Below, piece after piece: positions 1 through 8,144 of a DNA stretch of 64,000 nt. Position 1 is the first letter of the stretch; each line of letters starts with the position of its first letter. The position numbers and the translations under genes are program-made. The notes beneath the pieces are model-generated. The model saw nothing but the letters and a program-made list of their open reading frames with translations, searched no databases and was not told the origin of the DNA. The DNA is from Ancrocorticia sp052089425 (GTDB lineage: Bacteria > Actinomycetota > Actinomycetes > Actinomycetales > Actinomycetaceae). The stretch spans positions 1-64,000 of the forward strand of contig NZ_JBQCZW010000010.1 of assembly GCF_052089425.1 (NCBI RefSeq), read 5' to 3'.

Positions 1-22
1 AGGCTGAGTGCTATTGACTGAT

Positions 23-56
23 CTAGGGGCACGGCTCTTTCGAGCCGTGCCCCTAG
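23..56. terminator. Perfect 15-bp hairpin, likely terminator
   Basis: Arms at 23-37 and 42-56 are exact reverse complements around a TTTC loop. No T-tract follows on either strand. It probably ends a gene lying left of the window, or separates that gene from the LacI gene that ends at 141. Confidence 0.6.
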
Positions 57-76
57 CTACGTATCGGTTGCAGGGG

Positions 77-155
77 AGTTCTAAGGGGTGGACCTAGCGT
101 CCTGTGTTTAGTCGAAGTCTGTACCCGATAAAAGAGAGTCCTAAGAGGTGGACCT
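77..155. repeat. Pair of 19-bp near-identical direct repeats, 60 bp apart
   Basis: Positions 77-95 and 137-155 share the core CTAAGRGGTGGACCT and differ at two positions. The second copy overlaps the last codons and stop of the LacI-family gene. The first could be a leftover of a duplicated LacI C-terminus (the common LTVRxST ending), but no coding homology extends beyond the repeat. Confidence 0.45.
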
Positions 156-1232
156 GACTGTCAGAGTGGGCTGGATGACTGAGTTCTCGGCGGGAGCGGC
201 GTAATCGTTCTGACGCCGGGTAACGTGTTCAAGCGCGGTGCTAATCAGTAGGTGGGCATCTTGGTGGATTGAGGTTAATGACCATTCAGGGCGTTCGGCT
301 ACATGAGTATCGTCGTAACTGATGATCGCAACATCGTGTCCAGGGGTAAGCCCTAGGCGGTGCAGGGCGGGTACGACGTCTATCGCGATCTTGTCGTTGT
401 GCACCACGATGGCGAGCGGCCGTTCTCGATCCTCCGGATGGAACTCTCCAATGATTGGAGAAAGAGCGTCATCAGTGTCCACTACGACGTCCTCAAGCGG
501 AATATCGGTCAGTGCCGAGGCGATCGCGTTACGCCGGTTACCTACCCAAATATCCCCACTTTCATGGCGGGCAGATAAGTGGAGGACTCGTTGCCAGCCG
601 CGCTCGTGAACATGGCGGGCTATAAGCTGGGCCGCCGCAATTTCATCCATGTGGACTGTGTCAACGGTGCCGCCGATTGTTCCGCCTCCGATGACCACCA
701 TGGGAAGTGAGCGGCCAACACGGACAAGCTCCTCAGCGGGCTCCACAGGGGAGACCACCATGATTCCCGCTACGTCGAGTTCTTGGAGTTTGCGGACCAC
801 TTGGGCCTCGTGTTCAGGGCGATTGAGCGAGGTGACGATCAGGGGAAGCAGATCCAGATCACCTGCACCTTGCTGTAGCTCGGACACGAGCGTTTCGTAG
901 AACGGGTTTCGGAGGTCTGGAAGGACGAAGCCCAGAGCCGAATGGAAGCGACCGGCCAACGCTGCCGCACCGATGTTTCGAACATAGCCCAGTTCGCCGG
1001 CAATAGCAGCTATTCGTGCACGGGTATCCTGGCTTACCCCAGCGGATCCAGAGAGGGCTAAGGAGACGAGCCCGCGCGATACGCCCGCTGCCCTAGCAAT
1101 ATCTGTCTGTGTTGGCCTCTGGTTCACGGAAATCCTTGGGTGTTGACGGGTGCTGACCATAACAGCACGAAAAACGTATCCTCGCGTGAGCATATCAAGT
1201 GAGGCGTAAAGCGCGATGAGGGCCTGATCCAT
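141..1232 (-). CDS. LacI-family transcriptional regulator
   Basis: DNA-binding regulator with an N-terminal LacI helix-turn-helix (TDIARAAGVSRGLVSLALSG, about residues 42-61) followed by a periplasmic-binding-protein-like sensor domain that ends in LTVRSTS. The first 24 residues before Met25 are unlike the family, so the real start may be the ATG at 1160. The ATG at 1232 has a GAGGG about 13 nt upstream, and neither site is decisive. It is divergent from the TIM-barrel gene at 1523, whose promoter is followed by a 26-bp palindrome. That palindrome is the obvious candidate operator for this protein. The ligand is unknown; a cyclitol or sugar derivative from the adjacent pathway is an inference. 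Confidence 0.88.
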   Translation of the reverse strand: MDQALIALYASLDMLTRGYVFRAVMVSTRQHPRISVNQRPTQTDIARAAGVSRGLVSLALSGSAGVSQDTRARIAAIAGELGYVRNIGAAALAGRFHSALGFVLPDLRNPFYETLVSELQQGAGDLDLLPLIVTSLNRPEHEAQVVRKLQELDVAGIMVVSPVEPAEELVRVGRSLPMVVIGGGTIGGTVDTVHMDEIAAAQLIARHVHERGWQRVLHLSARHESGDIWVGNRRNAIASALTDIPLEDVVVDTDDALSPIIGEFHPEDRERPLAIVVHNDKIAIDVVPALHRLGLTPGHDVAIISYDDTHVAERPEWSLTSIHQDAHLLISTALEHVTRRQNDYAAPAENSVIQPTLTVRSTS

Positions 1233-1317
1233 GAGCAGAGGTGAACCCTCTCTAGACGGTGACTGACGAAGCCCAACTACGAGGCGATGAGTTGCGAGAG
1301 AATCGCTGGATTAGATA

Positions 1318-1346
1318 TTGACCTAACAAACGGATGTATGTACTCT
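1318..1346 (+). promoter_or_regulatory. Sigma70-type promoter of the 1523 gene
   Basis: The -35 TTGACC (1318-1323) and -10 TACTCT (1341-1346) are separated by exactly 17 bp. The predicted transcription start, near 1353, falls at the edge of the 26-bp palindrome just downstream, which suits repression by steric block. The resulting leader is about 170 nt long and contains a 16-bp GC-rich palindrome at 1451-1466. Confidence 0.65.
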
Positions 1347-1351
1347 TAAGA

Positions 1352-1377
1352 CATGTTCTAACGCGCGTTAGAACATG
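1352..1377. promoter_or_regulatory. 26-bp perfect palindrome, LacI-family operator candidate
   Basis: CATGTTCTAACGC (1352-1364) is followed directly by its exact reverse complement (1365-1377). The central CG and TAACGCGCGTTA core fit the usual design of LacI/GalR-family operators. It starts 5 bp after the -10 element and lies between this island's divergent LacI gene and the TIM-barrel gene. Confidence 0.75.
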
Positions 1378-1522
1378 AAGGCCGGTACCAGATGGAGTAC
1401 AGCAGAGGTGGGTTTGATGTCGAAATTACCGCTGCTGCCAACCGGTCTAAGCGTGGCATGCCACGCTGTCTAACGGAAACAATCAAACTGACTGAACTGA
1501 CCCAAGAACATAGGAGTTCCTC

Positions 1523-2524
1523 ATGTCTCTCAAATACGGCGCATACACCGCTTGTCTTCACGATCGGTCGCTAGGCGATGCCCTTGACGTTCTCAAGGAT
1601 GCTGGCCTCAGTGGCGCAGAAGTCAACGTTGGTGGATTCATCCCTTCTCCCCACTGCCCAGCTGAGGTCTTGCTTGGCTCCCAGACTGCTCGTGATGAAT
1701 ACCTTGGGGTGTTCGAGGAGCATGGCGTTGAACTGACTGGTCTCAACACGTCCGGTAACCCGCTGTCCCCTCTTCCTGAGGAAGGCATCATTCAGGCCCA
1801 CGAACTCAAGCGCGGTATCCGTACCGCAGGAGCCTTGGGTATCAAGGAAATCGTTGCAATGTCCGGTACTCCGGGTACCGATGCTTCCGCGAAGTACCCG
1901 TCCTGGATCGTCAACCCTTGGAATGGTATTGATCTGGATATCTTGGATTACCAGTGGTCTGTAGCAGTACCCTTCTGGAAGGAGATTGACGCACTCGCAC
2001 GGGACAACGGAGTGGACGTGTGCTTAGAGCTCCATCCGCGTAACCTCATCTTTAATGTCCCGGCATTTGAGCGCCTCATTAATGAAACTGGTGCAACCAA
2101 TATCAAGGTCAACATGGATCCCTCTCACCTGTTCTGGCAGCAGGCTGAGCCGATCGAGGCCATCAAGCGCCTCGGCTCCCACGTTGCTCACGTCCATGCC
2201 AAGGACACAAAGGTCTTCCCGGGCGTCGCATACCGTGGCGTCCTTGACACCGATTACGGGCACCTGCCTCCGGAGGCTGTTGGTTCGGCTCCGTGCGCAG
2301 TTGGTCATGACTGCACCGTATGGCCCGAGGATCCGGCATGGCGCTTCGTTGCCTTCGGTCTGGGCCACGATGAGCAGTACTGGGCCGATTTCCTTAAGGC
2401 TCTTGAGGATGTCAATCCCAACATGGTGGTGAACATTGAGCATGAGGATGCCGAATACGGCAACGTGGAAGGTCTCAAGATCTCCGCGAAGAATCTGCTT
2501 GCCGCGGCTGCACGACTAGGCTGA
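1523..2524 (+). CDS. Sugar phosphate isomerase/epimerase-like TIM-barrel protein
   Basis: A 333-residue member of the AP-endonuclease-2/xylose-isomerase-like TIM-barrel superfamily, which acts on sugars and cyclitols through a divalent metal. Putative metal ligands sit in conserved strand-end motifs: LELHPRN (about 176-182), NMDPSHLFW (about 203-211), HVHAKDTK (about 230-237) and NIEHED (about 304-309). The start is set by AGGAG about 9 nt before the ATG. The gene is monocistronic behind its own promoter and palindromic operator, and a strong hairpin follows it. The substrate cannot be read from sequence. The Gfo/Idh/MocA neighbours suggest a keto-sugar or inosose isomerase, or a lyase acting on 3-keto-glycosides. 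Confidence 0.85.
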   Translation: MSLKYGAYTACLHDRSLGDALDVLKDAGLSGAEVNVGGFIPSPHCPAEVLLGSQTARDEYLGVFEEHGVELTGLNTSGNPLSPLPEEGIIQAHELKRGIRTAGALGIKEIVAMSGTPGTDASAKYPSWIVNPWNGIDLDILDYQWSVAVPFWKEIDALARDNGVDVCLELHPRNLIFNVPAFERLINETGATNIKVNMDPSHLFWQQAEPIEAIKRLGSHVAHVHAKDTKVFPGVAYRGVLDTDYGHLPPEAVGSAPCAVGHDCTVWPEDPAWRFVAFGLGHDEQYWADFLKALEDVNPNMVVNIEHEDAEYGNVEGLKISAKNLLAAAARLG

Positions 2525-2585
2525 GAAGGTCTGCAATGAGGCCGGCAAGGCCTTGCATTAAGTAGGCCCTAGTTCGAATAAACGA

Positions 2586-2636
2586 GATCCCACCGACTAT
2601 CCACGTGGTGCTCCCATTTGGATAGTCGGTGGGATC
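2586..2636. terminator. Bidirectional terminator hairpin
   Basis: A 17-bp perfect stem (2586-2602 with 2620-2636) encloses a 17-nt loop between two convergent TIM-barrel genes. It should end the 1523 transcript and the leftward transcript of 2709-4620. Confidence 0.75.
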
Positions 2637-2708
2637 ATCTGTACGCAAGTGAGCTGGCCAGAGTACTAGCAAGAAGCTGGGATTCTGACTCAGTTCGCGA
2701 AGTTCGGG

Positions 2709-3599
2709 TCAGTTCGTGAACTTTGGAGAGGGCTTGCCAGAGATGAGAATCTCAAGGTGAGCCCGCAGCGTTTGAGCAATGAGGGTGAAGTCCAATTCCT
2801 GAGTCTTATCGCAGAAGATTTCGGAGGCCCACCAGCCGTCATATCCGGTTGACTTCACTGCGTCCACCCACTCTTGGAGTGGAATGACTCCGCCTCCAGT
2901 CCAGACATTGCGAGAAACGGCCTGATCGGGGATCTCTCCTTCGGGGACCTTCAAGCCATCGCACACGTGAACGGCGTGAATGATTGAAGGATCTAGCTTC
3001 GCGACGTCCTCTGGCGTATCTCCCGCAACGAAGAAATGCCAGAAATCTACGACGATCCCTAGATTATCTTTCTTTGCAAGATCGAGAATCTTCAATGCTT
3101 GAGGTAGGGCATGCACCGGCGCCCAGCCGAGAGGCTCCAAAAAGAGTCCGAGGCCGTGATCGGCGGCGATGTCTGCAGCCAGCGCAACTCGCTTGCTTGT
3201 CTTCTCGATGAGCTCGTTCTCATCTGCGCCTAAGAGTCCGCGATAACGGCGGTCGTCCGAACGTAGGGTTCCGTTCCGGAAGTCTTTGACCACCTGGACA
3301 TCCACTGGCCCAGTGCACATCTGGAGAGTAGGTGCGCCGTAAAGTTGGCCCAGCGTAGCTAGCCTTTCGGCTTCAGCCCGGAAATCGGCGTCGTCCATCT
3401 CTTGGAGTGCGCCAAAACCGGAAACCTCGATTCCCTCTAGAAGTGGGATAACGCTTTCGGGGGAGAATCCAGCGGAGAGGTATCGGTCCAACTTCGGATT
3501 CTGGAGCTCGATGCCGGCAAAACCTGCTTCCTTGGCGATCTTGATGTCATTGACCACGTTGCCGAAGAAGGTTGAGGTCACGTTCATAGAGAGTTTCAT
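2709..3599 (-). CDS. Sugar phosphate isomerase/epimerase-like TIM-barrel protein
   Basis: A 296-residue xylose-isomerase-like TIM barrel. Residues likely to bind metal and substrate lie in FLEPLGW (about 153-159), VVDFWHFF (about 184-191), HAVHVCDG (about 209-216) and WASEIFCD (about 254-261). It lies 28 bp downstream of the Gfo/Idh/MocA gene at 3628-4620 on the same strand and so is cotranscribed. The pairing of an NAD-dependent dehydrogenase with a TIM-barrel enzyme is typical of inositol catabolism (inosose isomerase or dehydratase) and of 3-keto-glycoside cleavage. It is not close to IolE, which is encoded at 7156. The substrate is unknown. Confidence 0.85.
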   Translation of the reverse strand: MKLSMNVTSTFFGNVVNDIKIAKEAGFAGIELQNPKLDRYLSAGFSPESVIPLLEGIEVSGFGALQEMDDADFRAEAERLATLGQLYGAPTLQMCTGPVDVQVVKDFRNGTLRSDDRRYRGLLGADENELIEKTSKRVALAADIAADHGLGLFLEPLGWAPVHALPQALKILDLAKKDNLGIVVDFWHFFVAGDTPEDVAKLDPSIIHAVHVCDGLKVPEGEIPDQAVSRNVWTGGGVIPLQEWVDAVKSTGYDGWWASEIFCDKTQELDFTLIAQTLRAHLEILISGKPSPKFTN

Positions 3600-3627
3600 G
3601 GGAAGTCCTCTGTTCGATGCTTTTCTT

Positions 3628-4620
3628 TTACTTGATTTGTACGGGAAGTCCTGTGTGTAGAGACTCGGTGGCTGCCTCGGCGATTCGCTGAGCTCTCAAT
3701 CCGTCTTCAACAGATGGTGAGGGCTGCTCGCCATTCGTCATTGCCTCCACGAAATGATCGAGTGCGGAGCGGTAGGTAGGAGCGATGCGTTCGAACCACC
3801 CAGGATGCATCGCATTGGTAGAGATCTTCTCTGCTGAGTACCGATTGACCCATCCGGTACGTTGTCTGGCTGCCTCGACCATGGATGCCGAACCATTCAC
3901 TTCGATCCGTTCGTCGTACCCATAGCCAATTCGTCGTTGGGCATCAATCTGGCAGATTGCGCCATTGGAGAGCATCAGAATCACAGCGGAGGTGTCCACG
4001 TCCGGAGCATTCTTGACCTCAGGGTCTACCAAAGCAGATCCAGTGGCGTAAACGGAGACCGGTTCGAGGCCTGTGATCCAGCAGAGTAGATCGAAGAAGT
4101 GGACTACCTGGTCGCGCATTTGCCCGCCAGATACCTTGAGGTAGTCAATTGGAGGGAGCGACGGGCCGCGTGAGCTCATCTGAACCAGCTCAACTGAACC
4201 AACTTCACCAGCAGCCACAGCGTCTCGCAACGCAATGTTCGAGGGATCGAAACGACGGTTGAGGTCAATCATGGCCGGTACGCCAGAATCTTGAACCACA
4301 CGGGCCGCTTCCTCCGCCACGGTGACGTTGAGGTCGATTGGCTTTTCGCAGAGTATCGCTTTGCCTGACGGGGCAGCTTGCTTGAGAAGATCGGCGTGGG
4401 TGTTGGTAGAGGAGGCAATGAGGACAGCATCGATCGAGCTATCGCATAGGATTTCGTCAATCGAGGAAGCTGCGGTGGTCTCATACGTGCGTGCAATTTC
4501 ATTGGCGCGGAAGGCATCGGCATCGAAAACGCACGCGAAGTTGATGCCGGGGTGAGCAGCAAGGTTACGTGCATGGACTTGACCGATGAAACCAGCGCCA
4601 AGTAGAGCAAAGGAAATCAT
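3628..4620 (-). CDS. Gfo/Idh/MocA oxidoreductase, inositol 2-dehydrogenase-like
   Basis: NAD-dependent dehydrogenase of 330 residues that would oxidise a ring hydroxyl of a cyclitol or sugar. The N-terminal Rossmann fold carries GAGFIGQVHARN (8-19). The catalytic lysine lies in CEKPID (about 94-99), and a second conserved region reads NRRFDPS. The length and the NRRFD motif resemble IolG more than glucose-fructose oxidoreductase. It is first in a two-gene leftward operon with the TIM-barrel gene at 2709. A consensus-like promoter lies at 4713-4741 and AGGAGA precedes the start. It is one of four family members in the first 15 kb, so the exact substrate is uncertain. Confidence 0.88.
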   Translation of the reverse strand: MISFALLGAGFIGQVHARNLAAHPGINFACVFDADAFRANEIARTYETTAASSIDEILCDSSIDAVLIASSTNTHADLLKQAAPSGKAILCEKPIDLNVTVAEEAARVVQDSGVPAMIDLNRRFDPSNIALRDAVAAGEVGSVELVQMSSRGPSLPPIDYLKVSGGQMRDQVVHFFDLLCWITGLEPVSVYATGSALVDPEVKNAPDVDTSAVILMLSNGAICQIDAQRRIGYGYDERIEVNGSASMVEAARQRTGWVNRYSAEKISTNAMHPGWFERIAPTYRSALDHFVEAMTNGEQPSPSVEDGLRAQRIAEAATESLHTGLPVQIK

Positions 4621-4712
4621 TCTGTCTCCTAAAGGGGCGTGGCTCGAACAGTGGATCTGCGCTTGAGCCCTCGAATGTGGTGAACAGTCTTAAAGGGAAA
4701 CGTCATTACAGC

Positions 4713-4741
4713 TATGTACTGACAAGCTTCCTTGATGTCAA
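4713..4741 (-). promoter_or_regulatory. Strong promoter for the 4620-2709 operon
   Basis: Read on the minus strand, TTGACA (4741-4736) and TACATA (4718-4713) have a 17-bp spacer. It lies about 90 bp upstream of the oxidoreductase start, and the -35 matches consensus exactly. The remaining bases between 4621 and 4843 show no other clear element. A stretch at 4841-4851 (GCGTTAGAACA) repeats one half-site of the 1352 palindrome. Confidence 0.7.
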
Positions 4742-4843
4742 CATTAGCATGACCTCAAGTAGTCGTGGAAGTAGTCGCTTCTCCTCGGCTTGGACGCCGT
4801 ACCGGTGCAAGACGGTCCTCACATGCTCGAGGAACTCAACGCG

Positions 4844-5723
4844 TTAGAACAGCAAATAGACTGCGCTCAGTATGGAGAGTCCGATGACCAATGGGTTAAA
4901 GATCGCTGGATTGATACGGGCGATCACCAGCCGTCCAAGAAGTGCGCCTACGATCACCGTTGGCAGGAGCAAGAGGTCCGTAGCGAGCGAATGCGCGGAA
5001 TGCAGCCCTAAGATTCCTTGAAAGGGGAGCTTAGCTAAGTTGACAACAAAGAAGAACCAGGCCTGAGTTCCAAGGAACCGGACCATGTCGAATCCGGAGG
5101 CCAAGAAGTACATTGTCATCGGAGGGCCGCCCGAGTTGGCCACCATGGTGGTGAAACTGCCGATGAAACCGTAGATCCAGCGTGCGATGCGGCTCTGGCC
5201 AAACTTTGCCGCTGAGGGTTGTTGGTTGCTTGGCGGTTTGCTCCGCGGAATCGATGGTGTGGGCAATCTCCGGTGTTTCCGCCTCCTCTGCCACTGATGC
5301 GAGCGAGTCCTCTGCGGCATCTGCTGCGCTGTCTTTTCGTCTCCCCCTGAGCATGAGCAGTAGCGTGATGGCAGTAAGAACAAGAAGGATGGCGCCGATC
5401 AGCTGACGCATTCCATCGTCGGAAATAACGTTAAGGACGAGGGCGCCAACAATGAGGCCAATGAGCACAGGCGGGACAAGTGAGCGGAGTGCTTTCCAAT
5501 CGGCGTCACGCCGGTATGTCCACACAGCTAACAGGTCGCCCACGATGAGCAGAACGAGCATCACGGCCGTGGATTCCTTTGCTGGCAACACCGCAGCAAA
5601 CATGGCGACTGCCACTGTGGCTAAACCCGGCAGTGCAGTTTTCGCAACTCCAATGAGTAGTCCGGCGATGGCCAAAACAACCCAGCCGTAACTTGTTAGA
5701 TCGTAAACCGGCAACATACACAC
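4844..5723 (-). pseudogene. TSUP (TauE/SafE-type) permease with a frameshift
   Basis: The N-terminal half (from the GTG at 5723 or the ATG at 5717 to about 5200) has four or so hydrophobic segments, including ATVAVAMFAAVLPAKESTAV, typical of the sulfite/organosulfonate exporter TSUP family. Then the frame is lost. The C-terminal half continues in another frame, from about QPSAAKFGQSRIARWIYGF to SAVYLLF at 4844, with the second TSUP repeat (NSGGPPMTMYFLASG). The break lies near 5200-5225, just after an acidic linker. Either a single-base indel inactivated the gene or the assembly has an error. A short C-terminal protein from an internal start is also possible. Conceptual length when joined is about 292 residues. 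Confidence 0.75.
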
Positions 5724-5903
5724 ATGTTAGGACTTTATTCGCCATGGCGTGTGGGATCTTAGTCGTTAATACCTAAGCAATTGCTCGGGAGATTATTGAA
5801 ATTACGGAGAACAAGCGGTCATGGCGTGCTATATAGGCGTATGTCATACTTGTATTTGTCTAAACATTGTTAACGAAGACTATGAATTCAACGAGGAGTT
5901 CCG

Positions 5904-7112
5904 ATGCCAAAGAGAGTGCTTGGAGTTGGTGTTATCAGTCTGGGGTGGATGGGCCGCCTGCACACACAAGCGTACAAGGCGTTGTCTGAGCGCTACAGAG
6001 AGATAGATGCAGACATTCGGTTGGTGAGTGCGTGTGATCCCGTCGAGCAAAACCGAGTGTTGGCCACGGAGTCCCTTGGGTTCGCGAAGGCTGTGGCTGA
6101 TTACCATGAGGTGTTGACGGATCCAGAGGTAGATATTGTTTCCATATGCTCGCCAAACTACCTGCACCGTGAGATAGCGCTAGTAGCGATTGAGGCAGGT
6201 AAACCTTTCTGGATAGAAAAGCCCATGGGGGTTTCGGCGAGCGAATCCAAAGACATCGCGGTATCGGCGGCGCAAGCAGGGCTGGTAACATCTGTCGGTT
6301 TCAACTACCGGCATGTTCCTGCAATTGAGAAGGCGCGTGAAATAGTCCGAAGCGGACGCCTCGGGCGAATCACCAATGTACGGTGCTGGCTCATGGCCGA
6401 CTACGCGTCCTTCCCCGAAGGACCGCTCACGTGGAGGTATGACCGCGAACTCGCCGGTGCCGGTGTAGTTGGAGATCTGATGAGCCACGGTGCTGATCTT
6501 GTCCAGTACGTCTGCGGCCGAATCGCCTCCGTTTCTGCACTGACCGACACCTTCATCCCCGAACGACCGATCCCCACGAGTGTGGGCGTGGGCCACAGCG
6601 GCTGGGAGGTCTCCGATGAGTTGGGGGCAGTGGGGAACGAGGACTACGTTGCGATGATCGTGCGGCTGGCCAATGGTGTGGTGGGGACGCTTGAATCCTC
6701 GCGGGTTTCGGTTGGGCCCCGCTCTGAATACTCCATTGAGGTGTACGGGACGGATGGTTCGCTCCGGTGGAACTTTGAGAAACTGAACGATCTGGAAATC
6801 TGCATTGGCCGTGAGAACGAGTTCCAAGGCTACACGCGAGTCATGGCTGGCCCCACATTCCCATCATTTGAACGCTTCCAGCCGGGAGCTGGAACGTCAA
6901 TGGGATTCGATGATCTTAAAGTTATCGAGGCTGCTCAATTCGTTCAGTCTGTGCTCACCGAACGCCAACTGGCACCTTCCGTGGCCGATGGGTGGGCGGC
7001 CGCGGAAGTGGATGAGGCAACGGTTGCCTCCGCGAGCGATGGGCAGTGGCACGACGTCGCTCCCGTGACAGGACGAACCACATACGACTCTGATGGTCCC
7101 CTCTGGCCATGA
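5904..7112 (+). CDS. Gfo/Idh/MocA-family oxidoreductase
   Basis: A 402-residue NAD(P)-dependent dehydrogenase, longer than IolG. Its Rossmann motif is GVISLGWMGRLHTQAY (about 9-24), the catalytic lysine is in WIEKPMG (about 104-110), and a conserved C-terminal substrate-domain motif lies around GDLMSHGADLV. GAGGAG lies 8 nt before the ATG. It is followed 43 bp later by the IolE-like gene, so the two form an operon that could oxidise an inositol isomer or sugar and then dehydrate the keto product. The upstream intergenic region, 5724-5903, has no convincing promoter; CTTAG/CTAAG arms at 5758-5762 and 5773-5777 are the only dyad seen. Confidence 0.87.
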   Translation: MPKRVLGVGVISLGWMGRLHTQAYKALSERYREIDADIRLVSACDPVEQNRVLATESLGFAKAVADYHEVLTDPEVDIVSICSPNYLHREIALVAIEAGKPFWIEKPMGVSASESKDIAVSAAQAGLVTSVGFNYRHVPAIEKAREIVRSGRLGRITNVRCWLMADYASFPEGPLTWRYDRELAGAGVVGDLMSHGADLVQYVCGRIASVSALTDTFIPERPIPTSVGVGHSGWEVSDELGAVGNEDYVAMIVRLANGVVGTLESSRVSVGPRSEYSIEVYGTDGSLRWNFEKLNDLEICIGRENEFQGYTRVMAGPTFPSFERFQPGAGTSMGFDDLKVIEAAQFVQSVLTERQLAPSVADGWAAAEVDEATVASASDGQWHDVAPVTGRTTYDSDGPLWP

Positions 7113-7155
7113 GTCATGAATATTTCGAATACATCTGAACATAGAAAGGTAGAGC

Positions 7156-8043
7156 ATGAGCACGATTAAAGTGGGCTGCGCCCCTATTGCGTGGGTAAAC
7201 GACGATATGCCAACGCTGGGAGGAGAGACAACGTATCGACAAATCCTGAGCGAAGTGGCGCTCGCGGGCTATGCGGGTACGGAGATCGGCAACAAGTACC
7301 CCAAAGACCCAGCTGTTCTCAACAAGGAACTGCAGATGCGCGGAATTAAGATCGCCGCGGCATGGCACGGTTGCCTTCTGACAACCGAACCCTATGAGGA
7401 AGAAGAGAAGAAGTTCATCGCCTTTCGCGATTACATGGCCGCGCTGAACGCGGACTGCATCAACATCTGCGAGCAGGGACACTCGATCCAGGGTATGCGC
7501 GACAAGTCGATTTTTGATGACAAGCCTGTTTTTACGGACGATGAGTGGAACCGCCTGTATGAGGGACTAGATCGGTTCGGCGAATTGGCCGCAGAAAAGG
7601 GACTACGCTTGTCCTACCACCACCATATGGGTACAGGCGTCCAGACTACGGCTGAGATTGACCGCCTGATGGAGAACACGGATCCAAACAAGCTCAAACT
7701 TTTGGTAGATAATGGGCACCTCCTATTCTCTGGTGAAAGCCCTGCCGAGATCGTGAAAAAGTATCTCAATCGCATCGGCCACGTTCATCTCAAGGACATT
7801 CGCCCAGACATTGTGGAGAAGGCGCGTGCTGACAAGCTCAGTTTCCTTGACTCGATACTTGCTGGGTCCTTTACAGTCCCCGGCGATGGTCCCACGGATT
7901 TCGAAGAGCTTCTGCAGCCAGTCGTGGACTCAGATTATGATGGTTGGTTCATGGTGGAAGCGGAGCAGGATCCCGATGTGGCGAATCCGCTCGAGTATGC
8001 ACTCATCGCTCGCAGGCATCTGCACGAGACACTTGGTGTTTAA
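7156..8043 (+). CDS. iolE: Myo-inosose-2 dehydratase
   Basis: IolE dehydrates 2-keto-myo-inositol (scyllo-inosose) to the trihydroxycyclohexane-dione in cytosolic inositol catabolism. This 295-residue TIM barrel has the family N-terminus (GCAPIAWVNDDMPTLGG, 8-24), the AGYAGTEIGNKYP motif (about 38-50), LSYHHHMGTG (about 154-163), LLVDNGHLLFSG (about 181-192) and HVHLKDIR (about 209-216), which supply metal and substrate ligands. Length fits the family. AAAGGTAGAGC precedes the ATG. The gene follows an oxidoreductase that could provide the inosose. No IolB, IolC, IolD or IolA is encoded nearby, so the later pathway steps must be elsewhere or absent. Confidence 0.88.
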   Translation: MSTIKVGCAPIAWVNDDMPTLGGETTYRQILSEVALAGYAGTEIGNKYPKDPAVLNKELQMRGIKIAAAWHGCLLTTEPYEEEEKKFIAFRDYMAALNADCINICEQGHSIQGMRDKSIFDDKPVFTDDEWNRLYEGLDRFGELAAEKGLRLSYHHHMGTGVQTTAEIDRLMENTDPNKLKLLVDNGHLLFSGESPAEIVKKYLNRIGHVHLKDIRPDIVEKARADKLSFLDSILAGSFTVPGDGPTDFEELLQPVVDSDYDGWFMVEAEQDPDVANPLEYALIARRHLHETLGV

Positions 8044-8103
8044 CGAGGCTGGTGTATAACGAGGCAGCGTTATCGAGATAATTGCTACCGGCTTAGGTTG
8101 AGT

Positions 8104-8144
8104 GGGGGTGAGCTTCAAGGCGCACCCCCCGCCGTTGCTCACCC
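8104..8144. terminator. Convergent terminator with two alternative stems
   Basis: GGGGGTG (8104-8110) pairs with CACCCCC (8123-8129). Alternatively GGGTGAGC (8106-8113) pairs with GCTCACCC (8137-8144), which overlaps the end of the convergent LacI gene. It likely ends both iolE and the LacI transcript. Confidence 0.5.
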
